Shown here piece by piece: positions 13,697 to 21,945 of a stretch of DNA of 64,000 bases. The notes beneath the pieces were generated by a model. It ran no database searches. It was given only the letters and a program-made list of their open reading frames with translations, and had not been told where the DNA came from. Positions within the stretch are counted from its first letter, which is position 1; each line of letters begins with the position of its first letter. Position numbers and translations under genes: made by a program. The stretch is from IMG/VR virus record IMGVR_UViG_3300025887_000010, positions 62,001-126,000 of that record; one strand, 5' to 3'. The stretch is from a virus.

Positions 13697-16171
13697 ATGA
13701 CGAGAGTAAATCGCGTCTCGCCGGGTATCACGACTCGGGAGATCAATCTCACTCAGACTGTCAGCGCCAATAGCGGACTGCAATCTGCCGTTTGCGGGCT
13801 TTATGGATGGGGACCTGTCGATGTTCCTACATTGCTTGACAGTGAAAACGAACAAGTGCAAATTTTCGGCGAACCAAATGACGCTAACTTCGCCACATGG
13901 TTTCTGTCCGCAGAGTTTCTCGCAGAGAATGCCGGTTGTTTCGTCACTCGAATCGTACCAGCTGATGCATACAACGCATCTCTCGGTGGAGTCGGCATCG
14001 CCGGCACAGTCGATTCGAATGTAGTAAATGGCGAAGTCGCTTCTGTTGCAATCAACACTGCAGGCTCTGGCTACACAGTCGGCGATATTGTGACAATCAC
14101 TGGTGGATCAGTCAGTCTTGCTGAAGCTCAGATCACAGCGATCGACGGTGCTGGTGGGATCACTGGAATCGATCTGAAATCGAACGGCTCCGGTTATGCA
14201 GCTGCAGGAACTGGTGTTGCACTCATCTCGAAGAACGACTTTGTCGTGAAGAACTTCGACGAATACAACGACGGCAACCTCACATTGCCTGAAGTCATCG
14301 CTTCCTATCCCGGTGAACTCGGCAACAACATCGGTGTGACAGTCGTTCGTGCTTCCGAATTCTACGGAAACCAATTCGAAACTTCGTTCAGCAAAGCTCC
14401 CACGGCTGTTGAGCAATTCTTCGATGGCGACGGCATCACCGAAACATTCACACTCGGCGCATCCTTCTTGACTGCAACAGATGTTGAAGTCACCGTCAAT
14501 GGTGTCACAATTGCTGAAGGTGTCAATCCTGGCGAATGGCAGAAAACTGCATCGGTTCTTTCGATCACTCCTGACATCGAGAACTTCAATGGCGACGGAA
14601 TCACTAGCGAATTCGTCATCCTGAACGTGAATGAACTCGACCTCTTCACATCTCACGTGGTTGTCGACGGCGTCACATTGATCGCTGACTTCAACAAGAC
14701 TGGTCACATTCCAATCGGATACTTTGACATCGATCCTTCAACCGGACTGTTGACTGTCGGTACGAATCTTGAAACATTGTCTGGCGACGGCACGACAACT
14801 GTTCGCTCGATCACCACGACAGATTCGATCACTGCAGCGAACGTTCGCGTATATGTTGACGGCGTCGAGCTTTCACCTGTCGCGATCGCACCTGCTGCTG
14901 GTGAAGTTCAAGTTGAATCTGCTGTTGGCGGATATGACTTCACCTTCTTCACAGCTCCTGGAAGCGGTATTGGCAACATCGAGATCGAATGGGGTTTCCC
15001 AATCATCGGTGTCGACAACGTTGCAGTCACCTACGGTCTACCACTTGGTGACGAATCGCTGAAAGTGTTCCACACTCAAACTGGTGTTCACGTTGTCGTA
15101 TACGATCGCGAAACAAACAAAGTCCTTGAGCGCTACACGAATCTCTCGACTGAATCCACTTCGAAGTTCGCCAACGGCATCAGCAACTACTACCCTGAGT
15201 ATGTCTCACGTGTTTCGAGCTACATCCGCATCACTGGCGATATGACGAACTTCGGCGACAGCATCCTCACAGGTGGTGCCAACGGTTCTGCATTGACAGA
15301 TGCTGACTATCAGAATGCTTTCGCTCGCATGTCCAACAAAGAGGACTTCGACATACAGTATCTGATCGATCCATGTGTGAGTGCGAACGTTTCGCAATAT
15401 CTGATCAACATCGCGGAAACCCGTGAAGATGCAGTTGCATTCGTCGGATCAACTCAAGATGTCACAGTCGCAAATCCTGGCCGAGAACTGAACAGCATTC
15501 TCGATTTTGCTGCACTTCTGCCGACTTCTTCGTATGGTATCTTCAACCCAACGTGGATTCGCATCTATGATCGCTACAATGCGAAGGAACGCTGGATTCC
15601 GTCAACCGGTACTGACGCTGGTCTTTACGCTCGAACACATCGGGACAACAATTTGTGGACGGCTACTGCTGGTTACACACGCGGCAGCTATCGTCGGGCG
15701 CGTCAAGTTTCATTCTTGCCATCAGAAGCTCAACAGAACACTCTCTACGCGAATGACATCAACTACGTCAAACGCAACAAGGGTGTTGGCTTCTTCCTGT
15801 TTGGTCAGAAGACTCTCGCTCGCACAGAGGATGCATTCAACCGCGCGAATGTTCGATTCTTGTCGATTCACATCAAGCGCGGAGTGTCTGATGCTCTGAA
15901 GTTTGCTATCGGTGAAATCAATGACGAGATCACTCGTGCATCTGTTCGCAATCTACTGAATCCGTTCATGCGCGACATCTTCGCACAACGAGGCGTTTAC
16001 GAATACGACGTCCGTTGTGATGGCGACAACAACCCAGCCGAAGTGATCGATGCGAACGAACTGATCGTTCAAATCTATCTGCAGCCTACACGAACCGTCG
16101 AGTTCATCGGTCTCGAACTGATCTACACGCAAACCGGAATTTCATTCCAAGAGGTTCGTCTTACGAACTAA
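13697..16171 (+). CDS. 18: contractile tail sheath protein
   Basis: 824 residues. Start VNRVSPGITTREINLTQTV and CGLYGWGPVDVPTLLDS are typical of T4-type sheaths, and the C-terminal third (VRNLLNPFMRDIFAQRGV to the end) carries the conserved core and linking arm. T4 gp18 has 659 residues; the extra length lies in surface insertions, including a GSGY-type module (about residues 120-180) and two repeats with FDGDGITETFTLG-like starts. It contracts to drive the tube through the envelope. AGGAATTCAGG precedes the ATG. An upstream AAAATATAC could be a late promoter. Confidence 0.96.
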   Translation: MTRVNRVSPGITTREINLTQTVSANSGLQSAVCGLYGWGPVDVPTLLDSENEQVQIFGEPNDANFATWFLSAEFLAENAGCFVTRIVPADAYNASLGGVGIAGTVDSNVVNGEVASVAINTAGSGYTVGDIVTITGGSVSLAEAQITAIDGAGGITGIDLKSNGSGYAAAGTGVALISKNDFVVKNFDEYNDGNLTLPEVIASYPGELGNNIGVTVVRASEFYGNQFETSFSKAPTAVEQFFDGDGITETFTLGASFLTATDVEVTVNGVTIAEGVNPGEWQKTASVLSITPDIENFNGDGITSEFVILNVNELDLFTSHVVVDGVTLIADFNKTGHIPIGYFDIDPSTGLLTVGTNLETLSGDGTTTVRSITTTDSITAANVRVYVDGVELSPVAIAPAAGEVQVESAVGGYDFTFFTAPGSGIGNIEIEWGFPIIGVDNVAVTYGLPLGDESLKVFHTQTGVHVVVYDRETNKVLERYTNLSTESTSKFANGISNYYPEYVSRVSSYIRITGDMTNFGDSILTGGANGSALTDADYQNAFARMSNKEDFDIQYLIDPCVSANVSQYLINIAETREDAVAFVGSTQDVTVANPGRELNSILDFAALLPTSSYGIFNPTWIRIYDRYNAKERWIPSTGTDAGLYARTHRDNNLWTATAGYTRGSYRRARQVSFLPSEAQQNTLYANDINYVKRNKGVGFFLFGQKTLARTEDAFNRANVRFLSIHIKRGVSDALKFAIGEINDEITRASVRNLLNPFMRDIFAQRGVYEYDVRCDGDNNPAEVIDANELIVQIYLQPTRTVEFIGLELIYTQTGISFQEVRLTN

Positions 16172-16176
16172 GTGAG

Positions 16177-16190
16177 GAGCCTTCGGGCTC
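16177..16190 (+). terminator. hairpin after the sheath gene
   Basis: GAGCC-TTCG-GGCTC, a five-base stem with a UUCG tetraloop, six bases past the sheath stop. No long T run follows, so it may act as an mRNA-stabilising or partial terminator hairpin that adjusts sheath to tube ratio. Confidence 0.55.
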
Positions 16191-16224
16191 TTCATCACAC
16201 GTTTGACAATTGGAGAACAAGAGA

Positions 16225-16848
16225 ATGTCAGAATCACGAATCACGAACTTTAACCGGTTGAACTTTGCCGCTGGTGTCGGTAACGTTGCAAACCAAAACG
16301 AATTCTACGCGAACGTCACACTTCCGATCGACCTTGAAGGGCTTTTTCCAGAAGCTGAAGCGTTCAAGCAGAAGATAGGCTTTGCCTGTCAGTCTTCCGG
16401 TGTTCCCGACATGACTGTTGGCGAAATCGCCATTCCGTTCCGATCTCAAATGGTCCGCCTTCCTGGCGACCGTGACCGATCAGGTGTATTGACGATGACG
16501 GTTCGAACAGACGTCGACTACAAACTTCGCGACGTTTTTGAACGTTGGTCGGATGCATTGGGTGGCACCGTCAATGGTGACGTCATCAATGATCTCGATC
16601 TCGATGTCATGAAGCTCTTGGGTCAAGGCGAATTGCATCAGCTTTCCCGCAATGGCAAGATTTTGAAGAGCTGGTCATTCGACGGAATCTGGCCTCAGAC
16701 CGTAAGTGGTATCACCTTTGATTGGGGATCAGCCAACTCGGTCGTGACACATGACGTCACATTCGCATTCCAACATATGGAGTCTCGCACGACTCGCAAC
16801 AACGTCATCTCGGCAGCTGATGGGCTTTCGGGTAGCATCATCTTTTAA
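16225..16848 (+). CDS. tail tube protein, gp19-like (first copy)
   Basis: 207 residues from the ATG at 16225 (GGAGAACAAGAGA leader); a TTG at 16210 is in frame but less likely. The C-terminal LKSWSFDGIWPQTVSGITF and FDWGSANSVVTHDVTFAFQ match the T4 gp19 end (IEIKGLWPTNVGELQLDW and EIQTFEVTLALDY). gp19 rings form the rigid inner tube. Directly behind the sheath, the classical position. A second tube-fold gene lies at 17502. Confidence 0.85.
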   Translation: MSESRITNFNRLNFAAGVGNVANQNEFYANVTLPIDLEGLFPEAEAFKQKIGFACQSSGVPDMTVGEIAIPFRSQMVRLPGDRDRSGVLTMTVRTDVDYKLRDVFERWSDALGGTVNGDVINDLDLDVMKLLGQGELHQLSRNGKILKSWSFDGIWPQTVSGITFDWGSANSVVTHDVTFAFQHMESRTTRNNVISAADGLSGSIIF

Positions 16849-16857
16849 GGAAGCATC

Positions 16858-17346
16858 ATGAAGAATATTTTTGAAGCCATCACGGCCACACTTTCACAAA
16901 AAAACGAAGACGAAACTCTTCACCAGGTCAATGAAGACGATCTGGTGAAGGTCAGCGACTACGATCTCGCAAACGCTTTTACAACCATGATGGTCAATCT
17001 CTATGGTGGAGAAAGGGTCAAACCAGCGTCTATCAAGCGAATCTCACCCAAACAGATTGAGTTCTTTCTCGAAATCCCAGGCGGCCTTCTTGGAGCACTA
17101 TACGAAAAGATGTCAGTTCGGGTGAATCTTGAAGAAGCATATGCCACCGACGGAAGTGGTGTTGCTACTCTTGCGATGTTTAACTTCGACTACAAGTGGA
17201 CTCACACGACCGGCGGTCGCAATGGATTGCTTGTTCGAAACATGGGTTTCTTCAGTATCGACAGTCGTGGAATGCTCAATCATCTGAAGTCTTATCGAAC
17301 AGACAGTGAAGCATCTCGCGATCTGCGAAAGTACGGATTCGCATAG
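16858..17346 (+). CDS. unknown virion-module protein
   Basis: 162 residues (starts MKNIFEAITATLSQKNEDE). Contains IEFFLEIPGGLLGALYEKM and FNFDYKWTHTTGGRNGLLV. It sits between two tube-like genes and is followed by the strong hairpin at 17393, so it closes the sheath-tube transcript. It could be a tail terminator or connector, but no motif proves that. Confidence 0.75.
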   Translation: MKNIFEAITATLSQKNEDETLHQVNEDDLVKVSDYDLANAFTTMMVNLYGGERVKPASIKRISPKQIEFFLEIPGGLLGALYEKMSVRVNLEEAYATDGSGVATLAMFNFDYKWTHTTGGRNGLLVRNMGFFSIDSRGMLNHLKSYRTDSEASRDLRKYGFA

Positions 17347-17392
17347 AGTTTATTTTGAACTCTTCATCGCTAAATCGATCTCCAATTGACAT

Positions 17393-17482
17393 CAGAGGTT
17401 CCCAGTGTTTCGCTGGGAACCTTTGTTGTTCGTGACTGTGTAATATATTTGAGGTTATTCATTGAACTCAGTGAACTCCTGG
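17393..17482 (+). repeat. structured intergenic repeat, copy 1
   Basis: Hairpin arms AGGTTCCCAG (17396-17405) and CTGGGAACCT (17413-17422) with a short T-rich tail, likely terminating the upstream gene. This is followed by TGTAATATATTTGAGG and then AACTCAGTGAACTCC (17465-17479). The same three-part layout occurs at 36035, 54200 and 63292. This copy is the least conserved in the middle block. Confidence 0.7.
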
Positions 17483-17501
17483 TTAACCCGAAGGAAATTC
17501 C

Positions 17502-18023
17502 ATGTCTCATGCCGAAATCAGAGAGCTCGTAAAGCAATCTCAGTCATTCGTCCGCACTAACCAGTTTCGAGTAGAGTTTACGCTGCCATCAGGTCTCAAG
17601 GAATTTGACATTCGGCGATTGTCTCTGAACTGTCACACGGCCAAGATTCCTGGTTACTCGATCGAGAACTACACCCATGCGATTTCGGGTGCTCCTGAGA
17701 CTCAGCATGCTGCAACGACAAAATATGTAGAAGCGAGTTTCGGTTTCTACCAATCGAAAGACTTCCATGAATTCGACGTTTTCGATGAATGGAGAAAGAT
17801 CATTGTCGACACTGAGACTGGAAAGCTTGGCTACTTCAATGACTACACGACCTCAATTTATGTCATCCCCCTTCTTTCGAACGATCGAAGGCTACGAACG
17901 ATCGAGCTTCTCGATTGCAAACCAACGACGATGGGTGAAACTGATCTGAGCTTCAAATCTCAAAACGAGATTGCCGAGCTCACTGTCTCGATGAGCTACA
18001 CTCGTTATAGAACTGTCACTTAA
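17502..18023 (+). CDS. tail tube-fold protein, gp19-like (second copy)
   Basis: 173 residues. SFVRTNQFRVEFTLPSG at the N-terminus and the C-terminal TIELLDCKPTTMGETDLSF then EIAELTVSMSYTRYR match the gp19 layout. T4 gp19 is 163 residues, close to this copy. It could be the major tube protein, a tube terminator-like ring or a baseplate tube initiator; sequence alone does not decide. It starts a new transcript after repeat copy 1 and is followed by the gp26-like gene. Confidence 0.8.
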   Translation: MSHAEIRELVKQSQSFVRTNQFRVEFTLPSGLKEFDIRRLSLNCHTAKIPGYSIENYTHAISGAPETQHAATTKYVEASFGFYQSKDFHEFDVFDEWRKIIVDTETGKLGYFNDYTTSIYVIPLLSNDRRLRTIELLDCKPTTMGETDLSFKSQNEIAELTVSMSYTRYRTVT

Positions 18024-18037
18024 CTGGAGAGAACACA

Positions 18038-18736
18038 ATGGGTCTTCCTAAGATTACACAAACCAAAACGTCTGTCACACTTCCTTCTGGGAAGAAGATT
18101 CGAATTCGACCATTTGTCGGATCCGAAGAAAAGGCACTGCTCATGTCAAAGCAATCGACTCAGAAGGGTGATCGAATCAATGCAGCGATGGATGTGCTTT
18201 CGAGCTGTTCCGACTATGATGTCTCGAAGTTTCCAATGACAGATTTCGAATTCCTCTTCATGAAGGCCTACGAAATCTCTGTCAGTCAGACGATAGACAT
18301 CGGTCTTCGTTGTCGAGCCAAGGATTGCGAAGAAGTCCTTTCCGCTTCCATCCCACTTGATCAGATCGAAGTTCCGAAGCTCGAGAAGAAACGCTGTAAG
18401 ATCGACGTCGGCCTTGATGAAAATGGCGATCCTGTCAAGCTCTTCATTCGAATTCCTACCGTTGGTGAAGCTCTTAAAGTTCAGGATGATGAAAATGCAG
18501 ACGTTCGACTCATCTTCGAGTGCCTTGAGGGTGTGTATGTCAAGGATGAAAAGGCTGAAATCGACGACTTCGCAGAGTTCGAAGATTGGTTCATGAGTCA
18601 ACAGGACCTGTATCGAAAATGCACAGTCTTTCTCAACTCCATTCCTCGGATCGAGTTCGTTCGTGATTGGGAATGTCCTTCATGCAAGCACCAAAATCAC
18701 ACCGTCATGAGGGGATTCGACTCTTTTTTCTCCTAA
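18038..18736 (+). CDS. gp26-like baseplate hub/tail chaperone (T4_baseplate family)
   Basis: 232 residues. The start TKTSVTLPSGKKIRIRPFV then GSEEKALLMSKQS is the hallmark of the gp26/T4_baseplate family, and the C-terminus has the zinc-ribbon-like CPSCKHQNHTV followed by RGFDSFFS. Two further cysteines (CRAKDC) occur at about residue 91. In T4, gp26 is needed for hub assembly and is thought to act as a tape-measure chaperone. The gene ends in a slippery T TTT TTC heptamer three bases before the stop, with the next ORF open in the -1 frame. Confidence 0.85.
   Translation: MGLPKITQTKTSVTLPSGKKIRIRPFVGSEEKALLMSKQSTQKGDRINAAMDVLSSCSDYDVSKFPMTDFEFLFMKAYEISVSQTIDIGLRCRAKDCEEVLSASIPLDQIEVPKLEKKRCKIDVGLDENGDPVKLFIRIPTVGEALKVQDDENADVRLIFECLEGVYVKDEKAEIDDFAEFEDWFMSQQDLYRKCTVFLNSIPRIEFVRDWECPSCKHQNHTVMRGFDSFFS
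18724..18730 (+). promoter_or_regulatory. candidate -1 ribosomal frameshift site
   Basis: T TTT TTC in frame with the gp26-like gene, a canonical X XXY YYZ heptamer, followed by TCC TAA. After a -1 slip the reading continues CTC CTA ATC ATG GCG directly into the next gene, giving a fusion of about 293 residues. This mirrors the G/GT tail-chaperone arrangement of lambda-type phages. Confidence 0.5.
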
Positions 18737-18738
18737 TC

Positions 18739-18918
18739 ATGGCGTATTCTAACATAGGTGTGTTCTACAACACGGTCTCGACCATGAAGATGGCGCAGGC
18801 TGGAACCTGGACGATTGGAGAGATTGAAGCTCTCACACCAATGGAACGATCAATGCACATCGAACTCATGACGACCTATCTAAAAGAGCTTGCTCGACGG
18901 GATAAAATAGTCAAATAG
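18739..18918 (+). CDS. small tail-assembly protein (gp51/T-like position)
   Basis: 59 residues (starts MAYSNIGVFYNTVSTMKM), with WTIGEIEALTPMERSMHIE typical of short chaperone C-terminal pieces. It begins three bases after the gp26-like stop and lacks a clear ribosome-binding site, which fits expression by frameshifting as a gp26 extension. The position corresponds to gp51 in T4-like hub clusters. Independent translation from the ATG is the alternative. Confidence 0.7.
   Translation: MAYSNIGVFYNTVSTMKMAQAGTWTIGEIEALTPMERSMHIELMTTYLKELARRDKIVK
18903..18909 (+). promoter_or_regulatory. possible late promoter TAAAATA
   Basis: TAAAATA in the end of the small gene, 43 bases before the membrane-protein gene at 18952. 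It is preceded by GGA and followed by GTC, as at 58480. Confidence 0.35.
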
Positions 18919-18951
18919 TCATCAAATAGATGAAAATGAGTTGGATACCCC

Positions 18952-19239
18952 ATGACTGACAAAACCTTTGAAGAATTTCTAAAGGCCCGATGGACGTACC
19001 GCCGTCGGGTCATGTTCACGACACTCTGCTTCTACTTCTCTTCGATCGCCTTCATTCTCTACAAGGCCGATCCTGCAGATATCGGACACTACAACGGGAT
19101 GCTGGTTCAGCTGACGATCTCGTTCTCCACAGTTTCAGTTGCCTACTTCGGCGCATCCTCTTACGAGAGAGTGAACCAAGATGTTCAGAAGGACTTGGCG
19201 AATTTCAACGAGACGATGCGAGACAAGCTCGACAAGTAA
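18952..19239 (+). CDS. holin-like two-helix membrane protein
   Basis: 95 residues. The N-terminus is soluble (KTFEEFLKARWTYRRRV), followed by two membrane segments (about residues 22-39 and 50-70: MFTTLCFYFSSIAFILYK and MLVQLTISFSTVSVAYFG), then a charged tail. The RRRV-membrane-membrane layout is shared with small holin-like proteins common in T4-superfamily tail regions. It may pair with the amidase at 10685. Proof of holin activity is absent. Confidence 0.75.
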   Translation: MTDKTFEEFLKARWTYRRRVMFTTLCFYFSSIAFILYKADPADIGHYNGMLVQLTISFSTVSVAYFGASSYERVNQDVQKDLANFNETMRDKLDK

Positions 19240-19248
19240 GGAAAAACG

Positions 19249-21897
19249 ATGATCACAGTCAAACTCAACGCAAGCAAGGACGGTTCACGGATCGTCCTTG
19301 ACAAACCTGTTCGCTTTGAGCCTGGAGTTCGATACGTCATCAATTCAGATTTCGACATCTTCCTGACATGGAAAAATCGCGAAACTCATCTCGATGAGAC
19401 CTTCGAAAGTGGATTGAACTTTCCCGTTCCAAACTTCACCACTCAGGAACACTATGGTCGGTTCAACGACAATCTTCTCTACTGGATTTACAACGATCCA
19501 ATGGCGAATCTGACAGGAATTCCTCTCGGACTGGCAAACAGCATCATACAAGAGACCACACTGGACGAATATTGGGACAGCCCCCTGAGCGAGCTGTACA
19601 ATTCACTGGTCGGAAACCAAGTGATCGCGAATCGCACAATCGCAGAGGTGTTTCAGAACCTCACAGATGACAACAATATCCGAAGCTTCGAACCTGTTCA
19701 ATCTGGTGACAATTCGGGTCGAATCTTCGAAAACAGCATTCCATACTTCGCAGTTGCGACTGCATCAGGTCGTGTCGATCCATCGTCATATCGTCTGTCT
19801 TTCGAAGATGGTGAATTCATGGTCTACCTGGAAACGGCAGTTGCAGACGCTGTCGTCAAGACTGATCTCTACCATTACGCCTCGTCAAACGGTTCTACGT
19901 CTGTTGAGTTTGTAATTCAGCCTGGAGAAACTAGATCGTTCTTTATCAACGATCTGAATCGATCTCTCGATGACTTCGAAATTGAGCCGAAAGAGTCGAG
20001 AGATAATCTCGTCAATGTGAACGGTCGGTTCAGTGAGTACATCCTTGCGACATATCCTCGACTATATGATTTCGTCAACACCTACATCCAATCTCAGAAC
20101 CTTTACGAGACTCCTCAGTCGTACCTCACCAACCTCATCGACGACACGATTCCCGAAAGGATGGGGGATGACCTGAGGCGATCGAAGAACCAGCAGTCTT
20201 TCAGCTTCAAATCCCACATGATCGATGACAACGACCTTCTGTTGAGCACCGCAGATTTCGCGAAGAATAAAGGCACCAAGAAATCGATCGAGTGGCTGGC
20301 GGAAGCTGTGTATGGTAATTCAGTCGAGACCACAAACTACCAGGAACAAATCATGCGACTGAGCGGATCGAAATGGTTTGAGCGCTATTCGATTTACTTT
20401 ACGAGAGACTCACTTCCTTTTGCTATCGACGATCTTCAAGGTCGAAAGATCAGGGGTTCAAACTCGAAATGTGAAGGCATCATCGAGAGTGCGAAAGTCT
20501 CATTCATCTCGAGCTTGAAGGAGATTGTCGAACTCGTAGTTCGAATGGACTTCGGCGAGTTCAATGAAGACGACATCTTTTCGATCTCTTCAAAAGAGGT
20601 CAGTGATGACTCTATGAATCTCGGCATTGTGGACATCGAAGTAGTCAATGGAGGATTTGGCAACAAGGTTGGCGACAAAATCAATCTGAAGTCCTCAACT
20701 GGTTCGAAATTCGAAGGTGTCATCTCAGAAGTCGGAAGCCTAGGACAAGTTGAGTCCGTTCAGATCAACCAGATCGGTTGGAACTTCAGGAGTTTCCAAA
20801 CCCCGTCTGTAGTGCGCAAAGGACTGAATGACTTTGTCCCTGAAGCGAGGTTCATTCAGGTCAGTGAGAAGTCGAACGACTTCTCGTTCAAGATGGAATT
20901 TCGTAATGTCATCTATGAAGCATCGATCGACTTTTTGAGCCAGACACTTTCCGTTCTGGATCGGACATTTTCCCACCCGTCACTCCGATTCCCGTCACAG
21001 GTAATGGGTCTTGCCCTTCTTGATGGCGTTATCTCAGTTGTGTCCTTCGATGAAACCTCAATCTGGATCATTGATGAGATCGGAGGAATCTATAGTACTG
21101 AGGTTCCCTACAACTTCTTGGCAACTTCGAACGGTTTGAATGGTGTCATACTCGACACAGACACAAACACCGTAAGAACATTCGACATCCAGAGACTTAA
21201 GGAATCTGGAGAGCTTTCGATCTTGACAGAATTTGGTGTCGGTGCGAATTCGTACTTCTCGATCTCTGCTTCCGCCCGATCAATCTTCATCACATCCGAC
21301 ATCGTGGACATGTACGAATATGAAGGAAATTCTCAAGATGGTGATTTGAACCCTTTCCGAATTCTCGAAGTTCTGGTTGACGCTGATGATGAAGTCATTA
21401 TCGACGATCTCACTGAAGAAGCTCTCATCATCTTCAGGAACTTTCGATCGAACACCTACATCCCGTTCGTTTTCGAAGATGGAGTTTTCGAAGATGATGT
21501 GTTTGAAGGTGACGAATTCAAGCTCTTTAACATCTCTGTCGTTTCGAAAAACGGAATCGAATTCATCACTGCGGAAAGCTCATTCAACCTTTACTCACTC
21601 CAGATCACCCTGTCGAACGAAGTCGTTCCAAAAATCAAAGTGAAGACTGGTCGTATTATCAAGAAACAAGGTTCATACATCAACAGTGATGGACATCTCA
21701 GCTCGAATCAGAAGATGATCGGAACAACGTATCAGCCGTTCTCAGTTGGGTTCGAAACGGAAACTCTCTCTCGGAACATGAAGGAATTGCTTGAAGGTGA
21801 TGCTCTCATGCCAGGAATGATATATAAAGGTCTTGTCCCTGTTGTCGCTGAGAGTGAATCTGTTCTCCTCATTGGCACTGCGGAAGTCCTGGAATAA
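19249..21897 (+). CDS. large baseplate/tail structural protein (gp7-like position)
   Basis: 882 residues. The middle contains a segment typical of phage baseplate-associated proteins: YPRLYDFVNTYIQSQNLY, IDDTIPERMGDDLRR, LLLSTADFAKNKGTKKSIE and WLAEAVYGNSVETTNY (about residues 265-370), after which it becomes beta-rich with a GxGF/GSGY-like module (about 465-520). It lies between the hub chaperone and a fibre/gp8 cluster, so a wedge or fibre-attachment role like gp7 is plausible, but no direct gp7 motif was recognised. ATG preceded by AAGGAAAAACG. Confidence 0.7.
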   Translation: MITVKLNASKDGSRIVLDKPVRFEPGVRYVINSDFDIFLTWKNRETHLDETFESGLNFPVPNFTTQEHYGRFNDNLLYWIYNDPMANLTGIPLGLANSIIQETTLDEYWDSPLSELYNSLVGNQVIANRTIAEVFQNLTDDNNIRSFEPVQSGDNSGRIFENSIPYFAVATASGRVDPSSYRLSFEDGEFMVYLETAVADAVVKTDLYHYASSNGSTSVEFVIQPGETRSFFINDLNRSLDDFEIEPKESRDNLVNVNGRFSEYILATYPRLYDFVNTYIQSQNLYETPQSYLTNLIDDTIPERMGDDLRRSKNQQSFSFKSHMIDDNDLLLSTADFAKNKGTKKSIEWLAEAVYGNSVETTNYQEQIMRLSGSKWFERYSIYFTRDSLPFAIDDLQGRKIRGSNSKCEGIIESAKVSFISSLKEIVELVVRMDFGEFNEDDIFSISSKEVSDDSMNLGIVDIEVVNGGFGNKVGDKINLKSSTGSKFEGVISEVGSLGQVESVQINQIGWNFRSFQTPSVVRKGLNDFVPEARFIQVSEKSNDFSFKMEFRNVIYEASIDFLSQTLSVLDRTFSHPSLRFPSQVMGLALLDGVISVVSFDETSIWIIDEIGGIYSTEVPYNFLATSNGLNGVILDTDTNTVRTFDIQRLKESGELSILTEFGVGANSYFSISASARSIFITSDIVDMYEYEGNSQDGDLNPFRILEVLVDADDEVIIDDLTEEALIIFRNFRSNTYIPFVFEDGVFEDDVFEGDEFKLFNISVVSKNGIEFITAESSFNLYSLQITLSNEVVPKIKVKTGRIIKKQGSYINSDGHLSSNQKMIGTTYQPFSVGFETETLSRNMKELLEGDALMPGMIYKGLVPVVAESESVLLIGTAEVLE

Positions 21898-21924
21898 AAT
21901 AAACCACTGCTCGATGATAAAATA
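21895..21924 (+). promoter_or_regulatory. possible late promoters, two TAAAATA motifs
   Basis: TAAAATA occurs at 21895-21901 and again at 21918-21924, 22-45 bases before the fibre gene at 21946. The second has the context ATGATAAAATAATATG. Confidence 0.4.
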
Positions 21925-21945
21925 ATATGAAATGGAGACTTAAGA

